Shown in pieces: positions 52,301 to 63,497 of a stretch of 64,000 nucleotides of DNA. Position 1 is the stretch's first letter; each line of letters opens with the position of its first letter. The position numbers were made by a program, and so were the translations under genes. The notes under the pieces are model-generated. The model worked only from the letters and a program-made list of their open reading frames with translations. It ran no database searches and was not told where the DNA came from. The stretch lies in the NCBI GenBank assembly GCA_026182355.1, contig JAPFBL010000255.1, positions 5,271,501 through 5,335,500 on the forward strand, written 5' to 3'. The stretch comes from Hermatobates lingyangjiaoensis. Taxonomy: Eukaryota; Arthropoda; Insecta; Hemiptera; Hermatobatidae.

Positions 52301-53495
52301 ATATATATTTTTTTGATTTTATGTAATTGTGTGTGCCTGTGAGTGTTCATATACAATATAGAAACTACCGTAACATACGTGTTAAAACAAAAGTGTAAAC
52401 AGTACTAGAACTATTTTTTCCCCTTTTCTGTTAATCATAGTAAACTGAAATTTTGGAATTAATATCTTGACACAATTAATATTATTCAATATATCTTTCA
52501 GTGGTTTTGAATCATAATAAGAGCCCACATAACACTTATAAGAACAGCATTAATTACCTCCTGTAGTTGCATATCGGAGTTGCCTATTATTTTTATTAAA
52601 ACAAACCTGAAGCACTTTGTAGTAAATGTATAATAACAATACATAATCCAAAAGATCATATAAAATGATGTTTGATTGTGTCAATTATTTCACCAGTAAT
52701 GGTAAAAATATAAAGGTCAATATCTTTCTTTGTATCCTACTAAATTCGTATTTCAAAAATAATCAAACAAAATTCGCGGAATTTGGATACCATTAGGTAA
52801 CAGAAATTACAATTCATGTTGATAACTGTAACTTTAGTTTCACACTTTCTTGGCCTTATTACTACTTCTAGCAAAAAACAAATTCTTCAAAGTATTATCG
52901 AAATACACTAATTTTAGGTAGATACTATTTGCAAAATTTTTGTATCCTATAGTTTGTTCTTATGTGAAAAAGATGTGTATTTAATTGATAAAAAATGTTA
53001 ATGCACCGTGACAACGATTTTATTTTGTTTAAAAGCTATAAAGATGATCCCACTCTAAAAATGTGTATTTGTGTTTAGTTTCAAAAGATATTATGATTAA
53101 TTTTATGAGCAATAAAACAAAGTCACTCCCGACTAGACATGAATGTTTATTTAAGTACCAAATAAAAAGAAATCAGCATGGTAGGTGTTCACCATGGGTT
53201 TATCTTCGTGGTTATGTGATAGAAGTTTACTTAAGAAGCATTTATAACAAAGCAAACGTGATCCCTTAGTTAAGCAAGTTGAACTTAAATTACAATTCCC
53301 TCAATATTCACAGGCCTTATGGACTCAAGTAGAGATTTTCATGGTTATTGCAATTCATTGCAAGAAAATATTCCAGTCTACATTCAGTCAATTGTAAAGC
53401 ATGCGAAAGCAACATTACAATTCGGGTCAAAATATCAAAGTAGACGTTTTGAGATCCCCTGAGTTCAATAAAATAAGTTTTGTAGATTAGTTTGA

Positions 53496-53498
<3 letters not shown>

Positions 53499-53578
<80 letters not shown>
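53499..53578. repeat. (TG)40 microsatellite
   Basis: Uninterrupted TG dinucleotides over 80 bp. The reverse-strand frame of Thr-His repeats across it is an artefact. Confidence 0.99.
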
Positions 53579-53580
<2 letters not shown>

Positions 53581-53770
53581 CAAGGCAAACTCTTTATTTT
53601 ATAAACTATAAAATATGCCTGCTATGATGAAGTTACATAATACCTTCCAGTGAATTATTGTCAAACTAATAAGTAATCAATTTAATGATTTATTTTATTG
53701 TTTTGGAGTTATTAGCATGTTTTAGTAATAAATTCTAAATCATTCATCTAGAATAATCTGATATGATATT

Positions 53771-53830
53771 AGTTTTTGGACTTAACTAAGGTCTTGAAAC
53801 TCATTATACTGGTAGGTAGTGCTATCATAT
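53771..53830 (+). repeat. Interspersed repeat, copy 2
   Basis: TTTTGGACTTAACTAAGGTC followed by TTGAAACTCATTATACTGGT is the partner of 29571-29631, in the same orientation. Confidence 0.5.
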
Positions 53831-54189
53831 ATAAAAAATTAACCTTCCCTTTGCGTTTTTTTCAAATAACCTTTAGATTTAAATGTCATTATTACTTCAA
53901 AATTGTCCTTAAAGAATATGTGACAAGTACAGGAAGTAATCAATTAGTCCAAGTTGAGTTTTCAGTTTCTATAGTCATACAGTTTTTTACGTAATCAGAA
54001 TTACTTGAAATTGTTTTCATAGGACACTAATTTTATGCTCAAATTTTTCTAAACAGTTCATATTTATACAGTTAGCCATTTAGTATAATAATAACTTTTT
54101 ATAAAACTATAAAATGTGCCATAACACGCATGTTTGTTCAAATAATTTATAAAAACACATTTAGCTCATCCTCTGAAATAAACTGTTTT

Positions 54190-54680
54190 TGAGTGTAATT
54201 TCATTACGATTTGTCAAATTGTATCACCTTTTTCGCGTCCAGACACTTTCGAAATCAATCATAAGTCAAAAATTATAGATTTTATAGCAAACTAACCTTT
54301 CAGGCTATTTAATAATTGTGGGGTTTCTTCTGGTTAATGCTGTCGTTAGTTCAATAATAATCCCAAATTATTTCAACACTGAAGTTAGTAGTTTAGGAGA
54401 AAAAGTCTAAAAACACATTTTGATCAAAAAAGTGTCTTTTTCACGATGCAATATTACCTCAAAACAGTAGAGTACACCTACATTAACCGAAACTTCTTTG
54501 TGTAAAATATGAATTTGATCTATCAAACAGCGTAGCCTGCTGCTTGCTACAATATTTTGGATAAAAACGTAAACAGTCACTCACATAAACACATAGACAT
54601 CATCGAAAAAACATCAAAATCTCCAGCTCTAACTCAATTAAGTTTACTATTCTTTTCTTATAGTTAAGTAAAAATATATT
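54190..54680 (-). mobile_element. Family A copy, 5' half
   Basis: Minus-orientation 5' half: AGACATCATCGAAAAAACAT at 54596, TTTGTGTAAAATATGAATTT at 54500 and GTTAGTAGTTTAGGAGAAAA at 54384 match the equivalents in 33.7-34.2 kb and 63.0-63.5 kb. The terminal palindrome is eroded (CTTTTCTTATAGTTAAGTAA). The 3' half is not found. Confidence 0.55.
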
Positions 54681-55419
54681 AAATTTATTCAGACAACAAA
54701 AAATACGTACAGTGTATTTTATGGTAATTGTTTCAAATGTAATTAAAATTGTAGTAAAAATAAGTGAATGATGACTTCTCATTAAAACTATTAAGACATT
54801 AACTTTATAAAATTTGAATCCACTATGAAAACATACTGGTCTTTTAAACTCAATAAGTGCAAAATGTAATATCTCCATTGTTTATAACAAATACTCTTAT
54901 ATCAACAAATGTTAATAGTAACAATGTTTAAATTGTTTGTTAGCTTTTTAGAAGAGATCACTAAAAAGTGTATATCAACTTAAAAAAACTATTCAGTTGG
55001 TAATGTTCCCTTGTATAAGAAGAAAACTGAAAAACATTATAAGGTGGGAAAACTGGTGTTGGAAGGTTTGTGCTGAAAATCATTCAGATTAAGAGCCAGT
55101 CCCAGGGGACAGTCCGTAATAAATATTAAAGAGCCCCTCTGAATTTATTTGACTTTTACTTCTTATTCTTCCTCTAGTTTCGTTAATAACCCGTTTAGCA
55201 TTACATTACGTTTTCCCCTGCATCAAATATTCATTTCACACTATCTGAAATACCATGACGATTTAAAGAATTAAGTTCTAAAACCACATTTCTAATCAAC
55301 CTTAAATGTTAAATAATTGCATCATTCACATTGTGAATAGTGATTCATATGAAACCTTAATTCTCTTCCTTAAGATGACTAACTGTTAAAATACTTTCAC
55401 ATTTTACATTTTCTATTAT

Positions 55420-57168
55420 TTTTACTTTACTGAAAGTAAAGTGAAATAGTGAAAAAATTCTATCTCGAGATTATGACAGAATTACATTTATTGAGATCTC
55501 TAAAGTCGTTTTATTAAGTTTTTTGATGATGTTTCTGTGTAGGGAGGAAGACGGGGGTTGGTGGGTATGTCAAAAAGGTCGTTTACACTACGGTTCAGAA
55601 TCTTTGATGGATAAAATTGATATTTTATACAAAAATGGTATTCGTAATACACTCATAGTGTAAATGAACCCTACTGTTTGGGAGCAATTATGCATGATGA
55701 AAAAGTCAATTTTCTGGACCAATTGTGTTTTTAAACATTTTTTTCTCCTAAATTACTAGAGTTTTGAAATGTTTGCATTATTTTTGAAACTACAAAGTAT
55801 TAACTGCAATATCCAGAGATTTTTAAATTAACAGTAATTTTTTTTTATTTAAATGTAAAAATTGTGAATTATGATTCAATCTAAAACATTCTAAGGATTA
55901 TGCAAGCTATAGTGTTTGACGGATCAAAATGAAATTAAACCTAAAAAGAGAGCATTATATAGGCAATGAATTGAAATAAATTTTTTAAAGTTACATTAAT
56001 CAAAAGGGCGTTATAGTACATTTTCTGTTTCCAGAAAATGTTTTTTGATTCTAAAACGCTCAATAGAGAACAATGAAATCTTGCAAAAAATTGAAACAGA
56101 AAATTATCAATTCATAAAAAAAACATCGTGAAATTTCAATTACTTCAAAGAACAATAAAGCTATAAAAACTAAATTTTTATCCTGGACTAATGAATCATC
56201 TGCTATACTTGTCGGATTTTTTATTTATTTACTTGGAGTTTATTAAGTTTATTATTTATTTACATTGACAAAATTTTTTTAACTGATTTAAGATTTTATC
56301 ACACAGATATCATAGTCAGTTAAAAAATAACCGATTTTTTACTCTACTAAAAGAAAATTTATGTTTACAGGTTAAGTGAAAAAAAATTAAAATGATTTAT
56401 TATGTAAGAAGAAAATATGTAAGAAAATGTAAGAAAAAAAATTTTACATGTAAAAAATTGTAGCCATCAAACATATAATTTCTATGCTTTCCATTTTGTC
56501 TAAAAAAATGACCTAATCAATCTATATGTTGCACTCTTGAACAAAACTTAATATCAGATGTAGATTTTCTTGGGTTTATGAATCATATTATCTTTGGGTA
56601 ATATTGATCTTTGAGGAATGGACCACTTTGTTCTATATTACAAAACAGATACATTTGAACTAACTCTTCGGTGATTCGATGGCACAAAAATCTATTCTTA
56701 ATGTTCTGTTTTGTAAACATAAACAATTTGAAATGTTAAGGGGGCTTAATTGACTTAAATCTTCCATTTAAAAAGAGATCAGATAAACGACATTAAATGT
56801 AACAGATCCATTGGCCATGTAATACTATAGATAGCCGTGAAGAGATCCACTGGCTATAGGAACAAAAGTCATGTTCTTCTCTAAGAGACTATTTCGTAAC
56901 ATGAAATCTTTACTTTGGCTTTACAAAAATGTTATTACTGCTGTCGTAAAACCAATGATATTGCATGCATTAGATATGTGGTATACAAAAACAACCGTTT
57001 ATGTTAATGACTGGTTTAATCATTATCTGTACGGTCTCCAGGAATGAAATACTAAAAAACATCTCCCATATAAACATATATGGTGTCTAAATGGGACATT
57101 ATATACCCAAGAAGTTTATTATATTTACTTATAGAAAAGTTGAGTGTATGTCACTCCAGATTTTTTTG
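55420..57168 (+). mobile_element. Family A retroelement, near full-length copy (about 1.75 kb)
   Basis: The copy starts with the palindrome TTTACTTTACtgaaaGTAAAG, then a TCTCGAGAT element, conserved blocks such as GGGAGCAATTATGCATGATG (55680-55699) and CTTGAACAAAACTTAATATC (56537-56556). At 56904-56985 a frame reads KSLLWLYKNVITAVVKPMIL, resembling a non-LTR RT thumb (LWLYxxiirPmilyg). The 3' end carries TTTACTTATAGAAAAGTTGA, then GTGTATGTCACTCCAG and TTTTTTT. The same ends and body recur at 32483-34163 and elsewhere. A non-LTR retrotransposon is inferred from the RT remnant; most of pol is missing, so the family may be a deletion derivative. Confidence 0.7.
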
Positions 57169-59485
57169 ATTAAGATTGGTAAATATATCATTTGTTCTAA
57201 TCTAGTCACAAATTTATTTCTAAGCAAACCACTCCCACAGAAAAGATCACTGAACTCCAAGTATATTTAACTTAAATTTAAATTATTGGAATATTCGATA
57301 AATTTCAGAGAAAAAGAAAAGATAACTTCCTTTCAAAAAACCTACTAACATTTTTTAAAATTATCAATTTTATGATCATGTTTAATTTCCATTAATGAAA
57401 AGATTTTTAATTATTTCAATCCTAACGTGTTAAAAAAACGTTTTATCTGCTATAAATAAATAATATTATAATTATAAATGAAATAATGATAATTTTATCA
57501 ACAAATTTACACATGTTTATTTTCCATTGTGTATTACTGCTCATATCTATTATTAATGTTTAACCCCACAATGTATTAAAAAAATTCTACCTTAGTTACC
57601 ATCTATAACTAAATTTTATAGCAATTTTTAATGAATTATCAATAACTTTGCCAATGATTCTATTTCTACAGTAAATGTGGGGACATTTAGAGTGAGAACT
57701 ACACACAAAGGCACTATGTTGAAGAGGTGCCCTTTTAAAAAAAAAACATTAAAAATATGGTCAAATTAAAATATATGAGTTTAATTCTTAATGATTTTTT
57801 TATTTAAAATTAAAACTAAAAAAGAAATTTTTATTGTAAAATACACAAAAATAATTCAATTTAAAAATATTATCTTCAACGTTAAAAACTGGAAGAAGCA
57901 AAAGAAAGGTTTGTATGTCAACTATACAATAGTTTTTCTCCTTTGTATATGGCTTAAACGACAGGCTACTGTACTATACTTGGAAAAATTATGATCAAAT
58001 ATTGAAAAATAAGCGTCATATGAAAATAACAACCTGTCTTTGTTTTAATTCCCTGCAGTTAATAAGCCAACAATTACAAATTATAAATAATACAATAATG
58101 AACACTAAAGACAACATAAACAGAGAGTAAAATTTTGTAAATCAAATACTTTTAATTTAGTTAAAATATAATTTTTGATCAAATAGTTTAATTGCTCAAA
58201 CAGGTTTTAGACGGTTTGGCGTTAGACGTCACGCGACTTTGATTTGCCTCATCATGAACCCTCCATGCCATCACATGGATTAATAAAATATAATAGTAAT
58301 TAATGTTCTGGTATATATGTTTTGTTTTTTCTGTGTTGTTAGGGTATCTATAGAGAATAAAATTTGATGTGAATTAAACTTGTAATCGACCAAGTGTTTT
58401 CAGATTTTCCCCAGTCCTAAGCTTGTAAAATCCTTTCATCTGAATAGTGTACTATCATTTATCATGTACCATACGGCTTATAACTTCGAAAAGTTGGAAA
58501 GTAATTCACAGAGATCTCGCCAATGCCTAATCACTGGTACGGATTTTGATTGTCGGTAGAGTACATTGACAACATAATTTTCAAACAATTTTTGTTTCAT
58601 TGTTCAGAAACAATGTAAACAATTAATAATAATCATGTGATGTCATTAGAAAAGCATACATATGATATCGAAAAAATACATTCATTTCAAGGCTTGTTCA
58701 ACTAGTTTCAGAATACTATAAGGCTATGGAATTCGATATCTAAATCAAGCAATTGAAAAGAGAGTAAAACTTTTTAAAATTTTAGATACACAATTTTTTA
58801 GAAACGAAGTTAAATTCCTTAATAGGATAAATAAATTCTTTCTCATTATCATGGCTTGAAAGTATTAACTCAAATAATAATTATTAATTTTAAAATTAGT
58901 TTATAAGTTATAATTGTCGTTCTGTCATGTAATACATATTTGTATAGTATATATTCAAGTAAGTAATTTTAGTGGCAATCATTAGCCAGTACTAATATTG
59001 CCATGAATATGGTCGTGACAGAGGAATACATCATTATGTCATGGTTTCGTGACATATATACCATCATTATCAGCTTTCTCTTTTCTCTCTCCTTACCTAA
59101 CTTGTCAACTTTAAGTATTTTTACATAAAATTTAAATTAAATATTACTACTTTATATAGTTCATATATCCCTTTACTTGTCATTATAGTCAAAAAAATGA
59201 ACTCAAGTTTATGGTATTTCATCAATTAAAAATATCCTTTTGTTACAATTATTACTTAGTAACTTTAAGATTTTTTTATTATTTGGATACGTAAATTTCT
59301 AATAAAAATTAATGATTTATTTTTACCTAATTATAATTATCAAAAATATCATGTTACAAAACTTTAATGGAACTGACTTATTCAGAAATTTAAATTAAAT
59401 AAAATCTACTTAATACAATGTTTTTAAATTAGTTATCTTTTAAAATAGCCTAAGCAATTTCATCATATCATTAAGTATTATCATA
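57169..59485. other. 3' flank of the RSPH10B-like gene; no gene seen
   Basis: AT-rich. 58195-58280 is a less AT-biased patch (GACGGTTTGGCGTTAGACGT) of unknown origin. No second gene was found. Confidence 0.4.
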
Positions 59486-59491
59486 TTTATT
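59486..59491 (-). terminator. Candidate poly(A) signal overlapping the RSPH10B-like stop codon
   Basis: On the minus strand the stop TAA runs directly into AATAAA (TATTAATAAATATG), so hexamer and stop share two bases. Further AATAAA hexamers occur about 170-220 bp downstream at roughly 59273 and 59315, so the real cleavage site is undecided. Confidence 0.4.
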
Positions 59492-62219
59492 AATACATAT
59501 TTTCATCAGCCTGGTTCTCTAAATCTTTATTAGATGTATCTCTAAAAGATAGTTTCAGAAAATCTCTGAGGTGTTCACTGGAAGATTGCGTTCCTGGACG
59601 GGTTTCTGCAGATTCATTTAAATGTATAATAACATTGATGAAATCCAGGAAGGTGATTGAAAAGTCATTGCGGTCCCGAACCAGGGGAATCGCTTTGGAT
59701 ACAGCCGTGCATGTAACTTCTCTTCCTAAGTGTCCAAATAACTGTAGTATAGATGTGGTGGTATGAAAGTCTTCCTCGCAGCTTTTATAGCCTGAATTAG
59801 AAATAACCATACCTCCCGGATGAATAAAACTCCTTCTATTTGAAGGTTCTTCATTCCTTGTGTTGATTGCCTGCTTATCAGGATCTGTGATTAGGGTTAT
59901 TAAAGTCTTGACAGATAAAGGTTGCTCTAAAGATAAATAAATTTTATATAAATGTGATATTGAGATTCCATCTAAAACATTCAAGATTTTATGATATGGA
60001 GCAACATTTCTCGAACACTTTATTGCTCTGGTCATTATTAACTTATCAAAACAACTACCGAGTAATCCTAAAGAAAAAAATTCCTTTGAATTAGAATTGA
60101 TCTCGCGGCCATAGAGTTCCCAACTCAATACAGTAAGAAAGTGTATCATTTCGGAAAGAGGAATAAAATCAAGTGGACTACAGGTGGGCGAGGCGACGTC
60201 GTCTAATTCAGTCAAAGGGATGCCCGTCTCGTCGAGACCACAATCCTGCAGTAATTGCCATAGCATGAGCCGTAGCATACCACTCTTGAATGTCACTCTT
60301 TTCTTACAGCACATCTTTGAATAACAGTCATAAATCTCTTCCAACAAAGACATATTCTTCATCATGCTAAATCTTAGTCTATCTTTTTCCTTAATCCAGT
60401 AGAGTTTCAGAAGGTCATCTTCTTTCTCAATAATTTCATCTGAAACTATCAAATTTTCGTAAATATTTTTTTTCTTTGATTCCACCTTCTCTACATTGGT
60501 AGGAAAAATGCTTCTGTGCCGTTTTTTTACTGGATTATCTAAGTAACTAATGCAATTACTGTGGTAATTTTTTAAAAATTTTTCTTTAGTGTCTTTTTTG
60601 TACATTCCATCCGAAATTTCTAATTTAATTTCACTCTTATCTTTACTTTTAACAATAGCTGTCTGAGAATAACACTTGACAGAGGATGAATGTGTCATAA
60701 TAAATTCATTTTGCAAGTTACTTTTTTCCACATGCTGGTAATTGATGGCACAGTCATAAGAGGGTAGAAATGAGTTCTTCTTAATGAATGCTCCAAGAAG
60801 ATATTTCCAATTTTTTAAAGAAAAAAGTTTATTTAGATGATAATTTACGTTTACGAAGTAAGGTGGCATATTAATAGGTATAAGGCAGGCAATATTTCTT
60901 CTGGCACATTTATCATCTAGATATTCCGGGAAAGTTTCAAGTTCACTTGGACTTTCACGCAGTTCCTTAGATGGAAGCAATGCCTGGTGTCTGGTAGTGT
61001 AACTGACGTTATACATAGATACCAGACTGTCATTTGTGAAAAGAGGATTTGCTTCAATAGTAGTTCCATTTGTGCAAACGACTCTCCCAGGGCCGTTTTT
61101 CTTTCCATTCACCCAAAGAGTTGATAGTATTGCACCATTAGATAGGAATAAAGACCCCTGTCCATGCCTGATTCCTTCTTTCCATTCACCACTATGGAAG
61201 TTAGTTAGAGGAAATACAAAGTCTTTGTTAGGAAACCATTTCCAAATATACTTGCCATTCCCTTCCATTTTACCTTGATTCCAGTTGCCAAAATAAAGAT
61301 CTCCGCATGTGAAATACATCATTCCGTGACCATGTCTTCTATTATTTTGCCACATACCCTCGTAAAGTCCCCCCGTCATGTAACTGAGCTTGCCTTTGCC
61401 ATGTCTCATCCCCTCCTTGAAGTCGCCGTCATAACAGTCCCCATTGGTGTACACAAGCTTTCCTTTACCCCACACTTTTCCTCCTTTCCAATTTCCTGAA
61501 TAACTTTCTTGGCATTCATTTCCCCTATTTATTAAGTATCCGTGTCCTTCTCGTATCCCTAACTTCAAACTGCCGTGGTATAGTTTCATGTCTGCCCATT
61601 CTATGGTTCCTACTCCATCAATATTATCTTCGTTAAAATAACCTTCATACATTATTCCACTCGCCCACTTGTATCGCCCATTTCCACTTTTTTTTCCTTT
61701 TAATAATGAGCCCTCAAAAACATTTCCATTCCTAAAATCGATTTCAACTGAATCATTTGTCCATAAATAATCTATTGTTGTAACATCTGCTTCTAGTAAA
61801 TCAAAAACATCTCTAATACCATCGTCATTGATACTCGTAACGTCGGTACTCTCCTTAGGTGAATTATTGTTCTCTTGACTGGAGCCTTTGACTATAGAAT
61901 AACTTTTGGATAACTGACTTTTGACCGATACACTGTTGTTTCGATTAGACAGAGAGTCCTGGTTATTTTCCGAATCTCTATAAGGCAGACAAAGTTCATT
62001 GGGTTTTATATTTCCGGTGTTATTTTCTTCAAACTTTTCATATTTAAGGTCTATAAAGTATTTAGAGAAAGCAGAAAATAATTGGTGAGCAGTAGTGGTT
62101 GAAGTAAGTGTAGCACGACTTTCTTCCAACAATACTTCATCCTGGTTCGAAGATAATTCAATATCAGAAGTTGACTTTACATTGATTACCGAAACAGACT
62201 TCTTTTTCCCAAGAGACAT
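59490..62219 (-). CDS. RSPH10B: RSPH10B-like radial spoke head protein, MORN repeats, intronless
   Basis: Seen: one open frame of 909 codons, ATG in context AAACAAATG, ending TAA. About nine MORN repeats (YxGxWxxGxxxGxG type) lie at residues 163-185, 186-208, 209-233, 235-258, 259-281, 282-304, 305-329, 337-360 and 361-383. Residues 1-150 are Ser/Asn-rich and 400-600 are a low-similarity linker. Residues 604-760 contain LRFSMMKNMSLLEEIYDCYS and LMLWQLLQDCGLDETGIPLT, which resemble from memory the conserved helical region after the MORN array of RSPH10B. Family knowledge: RSPH10B belongs to the radial spoke head of 9+2 axonemes, so expression in sperm or other ciliated cells is expected. The length is close to the vertebrate protein (about 870 aa). 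Inference: the unbroken frame implies a functional gene. The lack of introns is odd for this AT-rich genome and could mean a retained retrocopy or intron loss. The closest alternative is another MORN-repeat axonemal protein. Confidence 0.9.
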   Translation of the reverse strand: MSLGKKKSVSVINVKSTSDIELSSNQDEVLLEESRATLTSTTTAHQLFSAFSKYFIDLKYEKFEENNTGNIKPNELCLPYRDSENNQDSLSNRNNSVSVKSQLSKSYSIVKGSSQENNNSPKESTDVTSINDDGIRDVFDLLEADVTTIDYLWTNDSVEIDFRNGNVFEGSLLKGKKSGNGRYKWASGIMYEGYFNEDNIDGVGTIEWADMKLYHGSLKLGIREGHGYLINRGNECQESYSGNWKGGKVWGKGKLVYTNGDCYDGDFKEGMRHGKGKLSYMTGGLYEGMWQNNRRHGHGMMYFTCGDLYFGNWNQGKMEGNGKYIWKWFPNKDFVFPLTNFHSGEWKEGIRHGQGSLFLSNGAILSTLWVNGKKNGPGRVVCTNGTTIEANPLFTNDSLVSMYNVSYTTRHQALLPSKELRESPSELETFPEYLDDKCARRNIACLIPINMPPYFVNVNYHLNKLFSLKNWKYLLGAFIKKNSFLPSYDCAINYQHVEKSNLQNEFIMTHSSSVKCYSQTAIVKSKDKSEIKLEISDGMYKKDTKEKFLKNYHSNCISYLDNPVKKRHRSIFPTNVEKVESKKKNIYENLIVSDEIIEKEDDLLKLYWIKEKDRLRFSMMKNMSLLEEIYDCYSKMCCKKRVTFKSGMLRLMLWQLLQDCGLDETGIPLTELDDVASPTCSPLDFIPLSEMIHFLTVLSWELYGREINSNSKEFFSLGLLGSCFDKLIMTRAIKCSRNVAPYHKILNVLDGISISHLYKIYLSLEQPLSVKTLITLITDPDKQAINTRNEEPSNRRSFIHPGGMVISNSGYKSCEEDFHTTTSILQLFGHLGREVTCTAVSKAIPLVRDRNDFSITFLDFINVIIHLNESAETRPGTQSSSEHLRDFLKLSFRDTSNKDLENQADENMY

Positions 62220-63040
62220 TTGTTTATGCTCACTTGTTGCAAGCTGGTAAATTATTACACTGTTTAACCGAATGCATTAGTATTAAAAACTCATTTCACT
62301 ACTCAAGTGAACTAAATTTATAAATGCTTATTAATAAATAATTATTAAAAGAAATTGATAAATGATGATTTACTATATATTTTAATAAACTTTAATAGAT
62401 AAACCAAATTACTAAGTAATTTGACCTAGTACTTTTTAAACACTTAAAGTTTGGTTTAACTCTTACAATGTTTCAGTGATATGATAGTAATATAACTTAT
62501 ACTAAAGCTATACATCGAGAACATATTCTCAAACAAAAACAACCTAATAACTAATAATATTTATTGATAGAAGTCATTTCTTATTAATTTGAGTCATCTA
62601 TTTGAAGTAAGACAAGGTTTCAAGAATTTGTTCTCTATAAAAATAAAGCATAAATATTTCAATTTTTAATGGCATTTGTCAAAATTGATAAATTTATCAA
62701 ATATTTTCAAAATCAACACTACGAACTATCAAAATGTAATACTGAATAGTAAAATCATTAAAAAAATGGACTAACCCAAGTATTTTCAAATCGTGAATGC
62801 TAAGAATGGTGAAACATAAGATGTTAATCAAAGAATCAGAGAAAAAGTGTTTGTACAACTTTCGCTAGTTTGTCAATTAAACCGGCGAAGAAAAGCATTA
62901 TGTTAAGAATTTTTGAAAAAAATGAAAAATTTATAGTTTTTTCTAGTTCTTAAACATGAATAGCAACCAAATACATTCTGGAAAATAACAATAATTCATA
63001 AATAAATGACACCTTAGAATTTTCGACACATATTAGCTCT
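62220..63040. other. Upstream region of the RSPH10B-like gene
   Basis: AT-rich DNA without a recognisable exon or transposon. About 30 bp upstream of the ATG on the minus strand is TTTACCAG, which could serve as a splice acceptor for a 5' UTR intron. No perfect RFX X-box was found within 300 bp of the start, although one is often present at cilium genes. Confidence 0.3.
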
Positions 63041-63497
63041 AAAAATAAAATCTAGAGTTCTACACCCAACATCACTTTAAGTAAAATTAAAACAAATATT
63101 TTCAGATGTTTTAAAATTTGAGGATTTTTCTGTTATTGTTCATTTAGCCTCAAAGATAATATTAAAATTTTAAAACTCCAGCATTAGTAGTTTAGGAGAA
63201 AATGTTGTCAAAAAACTAATTTTGGTCAAAAAAGTAACCTTACCACTATGCATAATTGCTCCGAAACTATACAGCACATTCACAGTATGAGGTTGAGTTT
63301 GTGTAAAATATTAATTTTATCATCAAAGATTGTGGATTGTAGTATTTACACAATCTCTAGGAGCATACTCACCTACTCACACACAGACATCAACGGAAAA
63401 ACATCATAATTTGGGGACCTAAAAATATGTCATCCCATGAAAAATCTCAAGATCAAAGTTTTTCGATCACTATACTTTATTTAAAGTATATTAAAAA
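63041..63497 (-). mobile_element. Family A short derivative, 457 bp with both ends
   Basis: The 5' end palindrome (ACTTTATTTAAAGTATATTA, 63474-63493) and the 3' end motif (CTAGAGTTCTACACCCAACA with CTTTAAGTAAAATT, 63053-63090) are both present and only 0.46 kb apart. This is an internal deletion derivative of the 1.7-kb form that still has both termini. Confidence 0.6.

Larger units (their letters stand above)
49371..54189. other. No gene seen; long AT-rich desert with one less AT-rich patch
   Basis: 51540-51800 contains GGTGGTGGCGAAGTAAGAGG and other less AT-rich sequence, possibly a mobile-element piece. The remainder has no recognised content apart from the (TG)40 tract and the 53.77 kb repeat. 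Confidence 0.4.

Noticed and set aside
53317..53583. Minus-strand frame with a long Thr-His repeat
   Set aside because: It is the (TG)40 microsatellite read in frame; the rest has no protein character.
60917..61499. Small frames inside the RSPH10B-like gene on both strands
   Set aside because: Shadows of the MORN coding sequence in other frames.
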